Origin: Clostridium sp. Cult2
GTDB taxonomy: Bacteria > Bacillota > Clostridia > Tissierellales > Tepidimicrobiaceae
Direction: 5' to 3'
DNA length: 64,000 bases
NCBI RefSeq assembly: GCF_021655075.1
Contig: NZ_PPXX01000112.1
Coordinates: forward strand, 45,966-109,965
A program made the position numbers and the translations under genes. The notes beneath the pieces are model-generated. The model ran no database searches. It had not been told where the DNA came from and was given only the letters and a program-made list of their open reading frames with translations. Every line of letters begins with the position of its first letter. The stretch's first letter is position 1. This document shows positions 37,697-45,277 of this stretch, one piece after another.

Positions 37697-37725
37697 ATTT
37701 TAGCATTTTATTATAATTTAGGCAA
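37697..37725 (-). promoter_or_regulatory. Promoter of the sda operon
   Basis: Read on the minus strand: TTGCCT (37725-37720), 17-base spacer, TAAAAT (37702-37697) with an extended -10 TGC directly in front. Transcription should start near 37690, about 22 bases before the sdaAB ATG. It lies immediately behind the uppS terminator. Confidence 0.7.
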
Positions 37726-37726
37726 C

Positions 37727-37749
37727 AAAAAAAGGAGGCTTAACCTCCT
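37727..37749 (-). terminator. Terminator of the UppS-family gene
   Basis: On the minus strand AGGAGG and CCTCCT pair around a 5-base loop (37744-37749 with 37733-37738) and run into seven T (37733-37727). The first arm lies in the last codons of the gene. Confidence 0.85.
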
Positions 37750-38384
37750 AAGGTTATATCCTGATTATCATACCAATCTAGGGCTGCGTAAAAATGTTCT
37801 GGTTTAAAATCAGGCCAATAATCATCTATTACATAAAAATCCGCATATACCGCTTGCAATGGAGGGAAACCACTCAATCTTCTTCTCCCACCCCAACGGA
37901 TGATTAGATCTACTCTAGAAATATCCCTAGATTTTATTAACTGGGTTAAATTGGGGTTTTTATCATCTGAGATGAAATAATCCTTTAAATCCCATTGCCA
38001 TCCATAATTAACTAGGAAATTTACCTTTATACCTCCATTACCAAATATTTGTCTTTTTATGGTAAAGGGGATTAAAGATTTAGGAAACATTTCTGAATCC
38101 GTATTGCCTACCACTAGTAAAGAGGCATTTTCTCTTGCCAAGATATTAACCGCCTCCACACAAGCACGGGTAAAGGCCAATCGTTGAATTTTTGGGCGTT
38201 TAGTATTGTCTACAGTAAATCCATAATAGGTTAATTCTTTTACTCCCACTTTTTCGCATAATTTAAATAGTTCTAAACCTGGTTTTAGGCCTTCTTTGTA
38301 GCCCTTCTCTTTAGAAAGACCATTTTTCAAAGCCCATCTTCTATTGCCGTCAGGGATAATCCCTATATGTTCAGGGATTCTCAT
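37740..38384 (-). CDS. Divergent cis-prenyltransferase (UppS family)
   Basis: Isoprenyl diphosphate synthase of the UppS family, 214 residues, shorter than the usual 240-260. The catalytic aspartate is present in G-I-I-P-D-G-N-R-R-W-A (D12). Two otherwise conserved motifs are changed: the F-S-T-E-N-W-K-R-P type loop reads F-T-V-D-N-T-K-R-P, and the R-T-G-G-E-x-R-L-S-N-F type motif reads R-W-G-G-R-R-R-L-S-G-F, losing the glutamate that helps bind magnesium and IPP. It is therefore unlikely to be the main undecaprenyl-diphosphate synthase, and may make a different chain or use another acceptor. No cdsA or frr neighbours are present. Single gene with its own terminator. Confidence 0.75.
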   Translation of the reverse strand: MRIPEHIGIIPDGNRRWALKNGLSKEKGYKEGLKPGLELFKLCEKVGVKELTYYGFTVDNTKRPKIQRLAFTRACVEAVNILARENASLLVVGNTDSEMFPKSLIPFTIKRQIFGNGGIKVNFLVNYGWQWDLKDYFISDDKNPNLTQLIKSRDISRVDLIIRWGGRRRLSGFPPLQAVYADFYVIDDYWPDFKPEHFYAALDWYDNQDITLGG

Positions 38385-38506
38385 AGTACCACTACCTTCC
38401 TAATTTATTTATTCATATTATTTCCAGTTGATAGTTAAAAAATACACCTTATAGGCTTTCCATATTTAGACTAGCAAAGAACGGCAATAACAAGATGTGC
38501 TCCTAT

Positions 38507-38899
38507 TTAGTGTTTATTATTGACTATTATATAGATACCTGCTAAAACTAGTAAAATTGGCCAATATCTAAAGATATTGAAGAATCTAAAGACATGTTGA
38601 GGTAATATAAGTCTGGCTAGCAAATATCCTCCTACGATAATTAAGGCAATACCGATGAAAATAGGGGTGTTTTTCGTACTTGGATTACTATCGGTATCCT
38701 GATATATTACTCCATTGTCTTCAGGAATTATTAATGCACAGACTACATAGGCTAGTAGTCCTGGTCCTCCAGGCATAAAACTAATCAATACCCAAAGGAT
38801 ACGTACAATTACCGGGTCTACATTGAAATATTCTCCTATTCCACCACAGACTCCTGCTAGAATTTTATCAGTACTAGACCGCTTCAATTTTTTATTCAT
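38507..38899 (-). CDS. PspC-domain membrane protein
   Basis: Small membrane protein (130 residues) with an N-terminal PspC domain: K-R-S-S-T-D-K-I-L-A-G-V-C-G-G-I-G-E-Y-F followed by V-D-P-V-I-V-R-I-L-W-V. Three to four hydrophobic segments are predicted, the last two formed by a separate C-terminal pair. PspC proteins are linked to envelope stress, but the partner genes pspA or liaFSR are not seen here. AAGAGGAGG precedes the ATG. It is divergent from the FHA-FtsW-PBP operon. The 122 bases between this gene and the uppS start show no feature I can support. Confidence 0.85.
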   Translation of the reverse strand: MNKKLKRSSTDKILAGVCGGIGEYFNVDPVIVRILWVLISFMPGGPGLLAYVVCALIIPEDNGVIYQDTDSNPSTKNTPIFIGIALIIVGGYLLARLILPQHVFRFFNIFRYWPILLVLAGIYIIVNNKH

Positions 38900-39052
38900 A
38901 TATTTCCTCCTCTTAACAATTGATTTATGTTAGATACTATTTTAACAGATAATTGGATAAAATTAAATATAACTTATAGTTTAAATTAATTCACAATATA
39001 TAATCTTTGTGATAACATTAATAGAAGGATAGAATAAATTTGGAGGACTAAA

Positions 39053-39484
39053 ATGTATAATATATTTTCTTTGATTTTTAAATATATATTTATTGTAATA
39101 ATTTATCTATTTATATTGAGTATAATAAGGCTTATATACCTAGATATTAGAGGAATAGATACAACACCATTAGATGATAGTACCTATTTAAAACTTGTAA
39201 ATAAAAAGGATACTTTACCATTTAAGGTGAAAGAATATTATCATTTAGATGATGAGGCTTATTTAGGTAGGGGAAAGGATAATGAAATTATAATAAAGGA
39301 CCCATATATTTCAAAGGAACATTTAAAAATAACAAAAGATGAAGGAAATTATTATTTAGAGGATTTAGGTAGTGCCAATGGTACTTATCTTAATGGTGAC
39401 AAAATTATGGATGTAGTTAAATTGAAAAATGGCGATAGAATAAGAGTAGGACAAGTAGAATTTCTATATGTAGGTAGAGAGTAG
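39053..39484 (+). CDS. Membrane-anchored FHA-domain protein
   Basis: Protein of 143 residues with one N-terminal transmembrane helix (about 5-28) and a C-terminal forkhead-associated domain (about 66-140). The phosphothreonine-binding motifs are intact: L-G-R-G-K-D-N-E-I, the serine and histidine of I-S-K-E-H, and N-G-T-Y-L-N-G. FHA domains bind phosphothreonine peptides. The arrangement FHA, then FtsW/RodA, then a class B PBP, parallels the actinobacterial fhaB-rodA-pbpA order and suggests control of cell-wall synthesis by a Ser/Thr kinase, but no active kinase is encoded in this window. Confidence 0.85.
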   Translation: MYNIFSLIFKYIFIVIIYLFILSIIRLIYLDIRGIDTTPLDDSTYLKLVNKKDTLPFKVKEYYHLDDEAYLGRGKDNEIIIKDPYISKEHLKITKDEGNYYLEDLGSANGTYLNGDKIMDVVKLKNGDRIRVGQVEFLYVGRE

Positions 39485-39495
39485 GGATATAAAAT

Positions 39496-40734
39496 ATGCT
39501 AAATAAAAAGGTTAATTATAAATTACCACGTAATCTACTAATGTTGTTCGAACTAATGGCATTATTACTTCTTTTTATATACGATAAGGATAATTTAGAT
39601 AAACTTACAATAATTTATGCTATAGCCCTTATTTTTATTGTTTATATATCCAATTTTATATTGTTGCGTATATCAACAGGAGATAACTATATATTTCTAA
39701 TAGTTACTATGCTTATAAGTATTGGTGTTATTATGATCTATAGGATAGAGCCATTCTTAGGCATAAAACAAGTTCTTTGGATAGGAATGGGAATTATTAT
39801 ATTTTTTATTACCTATTTTATTTTTAAAAAGATAAAAGGATGGGAAGAGTGGATTTGGATTTATGGGATTGCCCCAATTGTTTTGTTTATTCTAACTTTG
39901 TTATTGGGTACTCCTACAAAGGGTTCTATTAATTGGATAACAATTGGTGGATTTGGTTTTCAACCTTCAGAAATAATTAAAATATTGATAATTTTTCTAA
40001 TTAGTTCTTATTATGCTAATTATGAAAAATATAAAGAAAAGAAATATGGCCCTTATTATTTAATGGGGCTAATGTATATATTTATTTTCTTCTTATTTTT
40101 ACAAAGGGATTTGGGTACGGTATTAATATTTTACACCGTGTTTTTAGCTCTCCAATTTATCTATGAGGAAAACAGGAAGTTGGTATTATACAACCTTTTG
40201 ATTTTTATGGTAAGTGGATTATTAGGGTATCTCATGTTTCCACATGTTAAGATTAGATTTGAAACTTGGATAAATCCATGGAAATATATAGATAATAAAG
40301 GTTATCAAATTACCCAGTCCTTGTTTGCTATTGCTGAGGGCGGATTTTTTGGAACTGGAATTGGATTAGGTTACCCAGATTTTATTCCTGAAGTTCATAC
40401 GGATTTTATTTTTTCAGCCATATGTGAAGAAATGGGAATATTCACTGGGATAGGCATTATAATGCTGTTTTTAATCTTGGTTTATAGGGGTTTTAAAATT
40501 TCAATCAAGCAAGAAAATAAATTTTATAGAATAGTTGCTCTAGGTATTAGCATATTATTTGGAATCCAATCATTTATAATATTTGGAGGGGTATTGAAGA
40601 TGATTCCTTTGACTGGCATTACTATACCATTTGTTAGTTATGGTGGTAGTTCTATGTTATCAAGTTTTATAGCTTTAGGGATTCTTCAAGTGGCTTCTGA
40701 AGAGTTGGATTTTGAGGAGGAAAAAAATGGATAA
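39496..40734 (+). CDS. FtsW/RodA/SpoVE-family peptidoglycan polymerase
   Basis: SEDS family glycosyltransferase of 412 residues with about ten transmembrane helices. The family motifs are visible: K-G-S-I-N-W-I-T-I-G-G-F-G-F-Q-P-S-E-I, the central Q-R-D-L-G-T motif, and near the end F-V-S-Y-G-G-S-S-M-L. FtsW and RodA cannot be told apart on sequence alone; adjacency to a class B PBP means they probably act as a pair that polymerises and crosslinks glycan strands. It ends 8 bases inside the PBP gene, implying coupled translation. Confidence 0.9.
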   Translation: MLNKKVNYKLPRNLLMLFELMALLLLFIYDKDNLDKLTIIYAIALIFIVYISNFILLRISTGDNYIFLIVTMLISIGVIMIYRIEPFLGIKQVLWIGMGIIIFFITYFIFKKIKGWEEWIWIYGIAPIVLFILTLLLGTPTKGSINWITIGGFGFQPSEIIKILIIFLISSYYANYEKYKEKKYGPYYLMGLMYIFIFFLFLQRDLGTVLIFYTVFLALQFIYEENRKLVLYNLLIFMVSGLLGYLMFPHVKIRFETWINPWKYIDNKGYQITQSLFAIAEGGFFGTGIGLGYPDFIPEVHTDFIFSAICEEMGIFTGIGIIMLFLILVYRGFKISIKQENKFYRIVALGISILFGIQSFIIFGGVLKMIPLTGITIPFVSYGGSSMLSSFIALGILQVASEELDFEEEKNG

Positions 40735-42130
40735 AGAACTTAAAAGAATAATTACTGTACTAGTAGGAATTTGTATATTATTCGTTAGCCTAGTGGCATA
40801 TTTAAGCTATTTTCAAATATTTAAGGCTGAAGCCATAAAGATGAATAGCTATAATAAACGATTATGGATAAATGAAGAGAAGATATTGAGAGGTTCTATT
40901 ATAGATAGAGATGGAAAGATATTAGCCTATAGTGAAAAGGATGGAGAAACCTATAAAAGGATTTATAATTATGGTAATTTATATAGCCATATTATTGGTT
41001 ATAGCTACAGAGAATATGGAAAGGTAGGATTAGAATTAGAATACAATAATGCCTTGCTAAATATTAGTGATTCAACTCCTTTAAAGGAGTTGAAAAATAT
41101 AGTAATACCAAATACAGAAGGAAATACATTAAAACTTACAATAGACCACCATCTTCAAGAATATACTAGAAGTCTTTTAAAGGGAAAGAAAGGATCAATA
41201 GTGGCTATGAATCCAAGCACTGGTGAAATATATGCCATGGTTAGTTTACCAGATTTTAACCCCTCAAACCTTAAAGAGAATTGGAATAACATCGTTGAAG
41301 ACGAAAGTAGTCCTCTATTAAATAGAGCAACCTCTGGATTATACACCCCTGGTTCAACATTTAAGGTAATTACAACCATAGCAGCTATAGAAACCACTGA
41401 TTTAGATAGAGAGTATGAATGTAGTGGCAGTACAAAGATTGATGGCTATGTACTAAAGGATTATGAAGGGAAAGCTCATGGTAAATTAAATCTAGAAGAT
41501 GCATTGGTTAAATCCTGCAATACCTATTTTGCAGAAAAAGGTGTAATAATTGGAAAGGAAAAATTAGGGGAAGTTGCTGATAGGTTTATGATAAATAAAA
41601 AGATTCCATTTGATTTGCCAACATCAAAATCTATTTTTCCTTATAAGGATAATATTGGCAAAACTGATATTGCAGCTGCAAGTATTGGGCAGGGAAAGGT
41701 TTTGATAACTCCATTAAATATGGCAATGGTAGCTTCTGGCATTGCAAACAAAGGAGATATTGTAGAACCTATTTTAGTTAAAGAAATTATATCACCTGAA
41801 GGAAAGGTGATAAAGCATCACCAACCTCAAAGTGTCTCTAAAGGAACGGATATTTTTACAGCAAATGAAGTGAAAAACATGATGGTAGAAGGTGTAAAAA
41901 GAGGAACATCTAAAAATGCAAGTATTAAGAATATTAGGGTAGCTGGCAAAACTGGTACTGCTGAAAACCCATCAGGTAAAACTCATGCTTGGTTTATAGG
42001 TTTTGCTCCAGCAGACAATCCTCAGATTGCAGTTGCTGTAGTTTTAGAAGAGGAAGGTAGCTCTGGAGGTAAAGCTGCAGCACCCTTGGCAAGAAATATA
42101 ATGATAGAGGCTTTAAATACAATTAAATAG
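40727..42130 (+). CDS. Class B penicillin-binding protein (transpeptidase)
   Basis: Peptidoglycan DD-transpeptidase of 467 residues with one N-terminal membrane helix (about 8-28). The active-site motifs are S-T-F-K (S210), S-C-N (about 263) and K-T-G (K408). The N-terminal region before the transpeptidase is short, as in PbpA-type proteins next to rodA. The frame is open from 40712, but GAGGAGG at 40713-40719 selects ATG 40727. Partner of the preceding SEDS polymerase. A terminator follows directly. Confidence 0.92.
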   Translation: MDKELKRIITVLVGICILFVSLVAYLSYFQIFKAEAIKMNSYNKRLWINEEKILRGSIIDRDGKILAYSEKDGETYKRIYNYGNLYSHIIGYSYREYGKVGLELEYNNALLNISDSTPLKELKNIVIPNTEGNTLKLTIDHHLQEYTRSLLKGKKGSIVAMNPSTGEIYAMVSLPDFNPSNLKENWNNIVEDESSPLLNRATSGLYTPGSTFKVITTIAAIETTDLDREYECSGSTKIDGYVLKDYEGKAHGKLNLEDALVKSCNTYFAEKGVIIGKEKLGEVADRFMINKKIPFDLPTSKSIFPYKDNIGKTDIAAASIGQGKVLITPLNMAMVASGIANKGDIVEPILVKEIISPEGKVIKHHQPQSVSKGTDIFTANEVKNMMVEGVKRGTSKNASIKNIRVAGKTGTAENPSGKTHAWFIGFAPADNPQIAVAVVLEEEGSSGGKAAAPLARNIMIEALNTIK

Positions 42131-42135
42131 TATGA

Positions 42136-42183
42136 ACAAAAAAGGCAGACCATATTATCATAATAAGTCTGCCTGAATTTTTT
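42136..42183. terminator. Bidirectional terminator between the PBP gene and nadK
   Basis: AGGCAGAC (42143-42150) pairs with GTCTGCCT (42167-42174). T-runs flank it on both strands (TTTTTT at 42178-42183, and seven A before the stem giving a T-run on the minus strand), as expected between convergent genes. Confidence 0.85.
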
Positions 42184-42999
42184 CTACAAAAACTTGCTCT
42201 TCAAATTATTCCAGTACATATTTTTATCAAAGTTTAATTTTGATATGGTTTTCTTTGGAATTATAAAATCTATTTTGGTTATATTATCATACCTAATCTC
42301 AAATCCATCAACAACGATTAATATTGAATTTTCATAACGATATTCAGGTTCAATAGTTATTGGAATATCTCCTGGTACAATAGCACTATTAGGTAAAGAA
42401 CGGTAAGCTCTAGAACTAATAGGTGAAAGGGGAGTAATCTGTAAAGTCTTCAATGAGGGATATACTATACTACCACCGCTGGAAAAGCTATAAGCTGTAC
42501 TTCCAACAGGTGTAGATACAATAATACCGTCTCCACAAAACTTTTCTAAATGATTTCCATCGATAAATATTTCTAAATGGACTACTTTAGATTTAATCCC
42601 CTTTATGACTATTTCATTTACACCATATAATTCAAAACAATCTGTATGTGTACATATGTTAGCTCTTACCAAAAAGATTTCTTCAATAACATAGTCATTG
42701 TCCATATATTTTCTTATGAATTCATCAATATGCTCTGGGAGTATTTCTTGAAAAAAACCTAAATGTCCAGTATTAATTCCAATAAAAGGAATATTGGGGA
42801 ATTGATATTTATGCACAGTTCTTAAAAAAGCTCCATCTCCACCGATACAAATATTTAATTCTGCCTTATTATCGTATTTTTCAGGGACAACAAAGCCATT
42901 ATTATTCAACTTTTCAATTAATAAACTATAAGTTTTTTTTGAAGCAGGATTATAATTGGAAATAACATTTATAATCCTTTTATTGTTAGCAAGACTCAA
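42184..42999 (-). CDS. nadK: NAD kinase
   Basis: ATP-NAD kinase of 271 residues that makes NADP from NAD. The signature G-G-D-G-A-F-L-R-T is present, followed by G-I-N-T-G-H-L-G-F-F and, later, S-T-P-V-G-S-T-A-Y-S-F-S-S-G-G. TTG 43014 opens the frame but its codons contain GGAGGG itself; the TTG at 42999 lies 7 bases after that ribosome site and gives the expected N-terminus M-S-L. It is divergent from an RluA-family gene. Confidence 0.92.
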   Translation of the reverse strand: MSLANNKRIINVISNYNPASKKTYSLLIEKLNNNGFVVPEKYDNKAELNICIGGDGAFLRTVHKYQFPNIPFIGINTGHLGFFQEILPEHIDEFIRKYMDNDYVIEEIFLVRANICTHTDCFELYGVNEIVIKGIKSKVVHLEIFIDGNHLEKFCGDGIIVSTPVGSTAYSFSSGGSIVYPSLKTLQITPLSPISSRAYRSLPNSAIVPGDIPITIEPEYRYENSILIVVDGFEIRYDNITKIDFIIPKKTISKLNFDKNMYWNNLKSKFL

Positions 43000-43103
43000 A
43001 AATTTTCCCTCCAAACTTGTATGTCATTAAATTTTATTATATCATTGATATAATAAACTGTAGCTATATTATACAATAAAAGTTCTATCATTTGGAGGGT
43101 AAG

Positions 43104-44006
43104 ATGAATTTATTAAAGAATAGTGAAAATGTAATTGTATTTCATGTAGAAAAAAGTGGTGAATCATTAGAAGAATTTTTATTTAATAACAAAATATCAG
43201 GAAGATTTTTTAGGCGATTATATAGGGGAAAAAACGTATTTATTAATGGAGTGTTTAAAAGGAAGGATAATTTGTTAAAGGAAGGAGATATTGTATCAAT
43301 AAGAATGGTAGATGAAGTAGAAAATATTCTACCTGAACCTATTCCTTTAGATATCATATATGAAGATGTTGATTTACTGGTAATAAACAAACAACCTTAT
43401 ACGGTGGTTCATCAAACGAAAAGTCACCAAAAAAATACCATTTCTAACGGTATAAGCTATTATTTTAAAACTAAAGGGATTAATAAAAAAATAAGATTTA
43501 TTAACAGGTTGGATATGGATACTTCTGGCATTTTGCTGGTAGCTAAATCTCCTTTTGCCCATCAACAAATGGCATTACAATTTGAAAACAACGAGGTAGA
43601 GAAAAAATATATGGTTGTAGTAGCAGGAGTTGTAGAAAAAGACCAAGGTATTATCGATTTACCTATAGGAAGGGAAGAAGAACAGAGTATTAAAAAAACT
43701 GTTACTCCAAAAGGAAAAGATGCATTAACCAAATACAAGGTATTAGAAAGATATAAAGAAACTAGTCTTTTGGATGTTCAAATACTTACTGGTAGAAGCC
43801 ATCAAATAAGAGTTCATCTAAGCCATATTGGCCATCCTATTATAGGTGATACTCTATATTATGAACCTAGTGAATATATAGAAAGGCAAGCTTTACACTC
43901 CCATTATTTAAAGGCTAAACTTCCTAGGAGTAAAGAGATTATTGAGTTTAAAGCTCCACTACCTAAGGATATTGTTAATTTGATAAATCATTTAAATGAT
44001 TCTTAA
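43104..44006 (+). CDS. RluA-family pseudouridine synthase
   Basis: Protein of 300 residues with an N-terminal S4-like RNA-binding part (about 15-75) and an RluA catalytic domain. The active-site motif R-L-D-M-D-T-S-G carries the catalytic aspartate at residue 137. The H-Q-I-R-V-H-L motif near the C-terminus is also typical. Substrate could be 23S rRNA (RluD-like) or tRNA; the sequence does not decide this. TTG 43092 opens the frame but contains GGAGGG; ATG 43104 is preferred. Confidence 0.9.
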   Translation: MNLLKNSENVIVFHVEKSGESLEEFLFNNKISGRFFRRLYRGKNVFINGVFKRKDNLLKEGDIVSIRMVDEVENILPEPIPLDIIYEDVDLLVINKQPYTVVHQTKSHQKNTISNGISYYFKTKGINKKIRFINRLDMDTSGILLVAKSPFAHQQMALQFENNEVEKKYMVVVAGVVEKDQGIIDLPIGREEEQSIKKTVTPKGKDALTKYKVLERYKETSLLDVQILTGRSHQIRVHLSHIGHPIIGDTLYYEPSEYIERQALHSHYLKAKLPRSKEIIEFKAPLPKDIVNLINHLNDS

Positions 44007-44010
44007 TATA

Positions 44011-44054
44011 ATGTAAAGCTTTAGCACTTGAATCAAAGTGCTAAAGCTTTACAT
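44011..44054. terminator. Long hairpin between convergent genes
   Basis: ATGTAAAGCTTTAGCACTT (44011-44029) pairs perfectly with 44036-44054, a 19-base-pair stem with a 6-base loop. It abuts the stop codon of the minus-strand gene and lies between two convergent genes. No strong T-run follows. Confidence 0.7.
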
Positions 44055-44662
44055 TAATTATCTTCTTTTTTTTCTGTAGACTTTTTGGGTGAATCTAATG
44101 TTTGTAATATTTCTAGCATTTTAGTTATATCTTTGATTTGCTTTATTTCTTTTTCATCTTTACCATCCATCAAAGGTTCCATTAATTTTATTATATTAGT
44201 AGGGTCCTTTATATGGTCTGGATTTGTCATAATCGAATTTAGTATAATAAATAACTTATTAAATCTGTCTATAGTTAGAACCATTTCTATTGAAGTACCC
44301 ATTTTGTTTATCTCTTCTTTTGAAAATTCTTTTTTTATAGTTTGTGCTATGTAACTTAACCTTTCCTGATTATTTTCAACAGGAATGGTATTCTGTATAT
44401 AATTAGCTTCTGAAAATTGAATGAATTCTATAGTTTGATAAAGTTTAATTATCTTTTCTGTAACCATTAATGCTTTATTTATAGAAGGTATTATTTCTTC
44501 GGGAAAATAAGGACCAATCTTTTTTATCAGCTGTATTTTTTCCATAGTAATGGATACATCTAAGTCTATAGGTTTAAATGTATTATCTAACAGATTAGGA
44601 ACATTATTATCCCTATTTTTAAATAGCATTAACATTAAAATAATAACAATTCCATGAGACAT
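44054..44662 (-). CDS. Uncharacterised membrane-anchored helical protein
   Basis: I do not recognise this 202-residue protein. An N-terminal hydrophobic segment (about 3-16, S-H-G-I-V-I-I-L-M-L-M-L-F) could anchor it in the membrane; the rest appears alpha-helical and rich in Ile, Lys and Glu, ending in a highly charged K/E/D tail. The sequence opens upstream at 44683, but AGGAGG selects the ATG at 44662. A perfect 18-base palindrome lies just upstream of its ribosome site. Divergent from another unknown small gene at 44797, with which it may share control. Confidence 0.7.
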   Translation of the reverse strand: MSHGIVIILMLMLFKNRDNNVPNLLDNTFKPIDLDVSITMEKIQLIKKIGPYFPEEIIPSINKALMVTEKIIKLYQTIEFIQFSEANYIQNTIPVENNQERLSYIAQTIKKEFSKEEINKMGTSIEMVLTIDRFNKLFIILNSIMTNPDHIKDPTNIIKLMEPLMDGKDEKEIKQIKDITKMLEILQTLDSPKKSTEKKEDN

Positions 44663-44682
44663 AGCAAATCCTCCTAGAATCA

Positions 44683-44700
44683 AATAGATATATATCTATT
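44683..44700. promoter_or_regulatory. Perfect 18-base palindrome between two divergent unknown genes
   Basis: AATAGATATATATCTATT is fully symmetric and lies directly upstream of the ribosome site of the minus-strand gene at 44662, 97 bases before the plus-strand gene at 44797. Its size fits a dimeric repressor operator. AT-richness makes chance palindromes more likely here, so support is moderate. Confidence 0.4.
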
Positions 44701-44796
44701 CTATGCTGTTATATGAATAAAGGTTACAAAATTTTATTGTAATATATTTTTAGTCTAGTTCATAAATTAGATTAGAATATATAAGGGGGTAATAAA

Positions 44797-45081
44797 ATGG
44801 GGAAAAATGATGATATCAAAAAGGTAGCCAAAGAGATTAAAGATTTTCAACCTTCACAAGAGCAAATAGAGTTGATAGAAGGATTGACTAAGGCCTATTC
44901 TGATAAGTCTGAAGATGATGTATTTGTGGAAATAATAAGGGTTAATGAACAGATGGAGTCTGAAATGAGTTTAGAAGAGTATGAACAGATATTTGAAAAA
45001 TTAAATAGTATAAGGCCTATGCTAAATGAAGAGCAGCAAAAAAAACTAGATAGAATATTGCATATTTTAGGTAGAGACTAA
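44797..45081 (+). CDS. Uncharacterised small acidic protein
   Basis: Protein of 94 residues, strongly charged and probably all-helical (repeated E-Q-I-E, E-E-Y-E-Q-I-F-E-K-L, E-E-Q-Q-K-K-L-D). No membrane segment, signal or cysteine motif is visible. ATAAGGGGGT precedes the ATG. A structured RNA element follows its stop codon. I cannot assign a function. Confidence 0.65.
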   Translation: MGKNDDIKKVAKEIKDFQPSQEQIELIEGLTKAYSDKSEDDVFVEIIRVNEQMESEMSLEEYEQIFEKLNSIRPMLNEEQQKKLDRILHILGRD

Positions 45082-45106
45082 CTAATGGATTATAGATAAT
45101 TAATAT

Positions 45107-45195
45107 TTGAGATTCTTTATTTTACTCGGAATAGGGTTAAATACCATAGGGTAACAACCATAGTAATCTGAGCTTAGTGAAGAATCTCAATTTTT
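45107..45195 (+). ncRNA. Compact structured RNA element (unclassified) between a small gene and ftsH
   Basis: TTGAGATTCTT (45107-45117) pairs perfectly with AAGAATCTCAA (45180-45190), directly followed by TTTTT. Inside, CTCGGA (45125-45130) pairs with TCTGAG (45167-45172). The enclosed part holds two similar small hairpins, each ATAGGGT then ACC (45131-45145 and 45146-45159), followed by ATAG. The outer stem plus T-run looks like an intrinsic terminator, but the 62-base ordered interior is unusual. It lies upstream of the ftsH promoter, so it belongs to the preceding transcript or is a separate small RNA. I cannot match it to a known RNA family. Confidence 0.45.
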
Positions 45196-45213
45196 ATTGG
45201 CAAATTTATGAAA

Positions 45214-45242
45214 TGGACAAGGACTATATCTAGTGATATAAT
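45214..45242 (+). promoter_or_regulatory. Promoter of the ftsH paralogue
   Basis: TGGACA at 45214-45219, 17-base spacer, TATAAT at 45237-45242 with extended -10 TGA in front. Start site near 45249; AAGGAGG follows before the ATG at 45278. Confidence 0.75.
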
Positions 45243-45277
45243 TTTTATAGTATTATGTAAACCAAGGAGGAAATATT

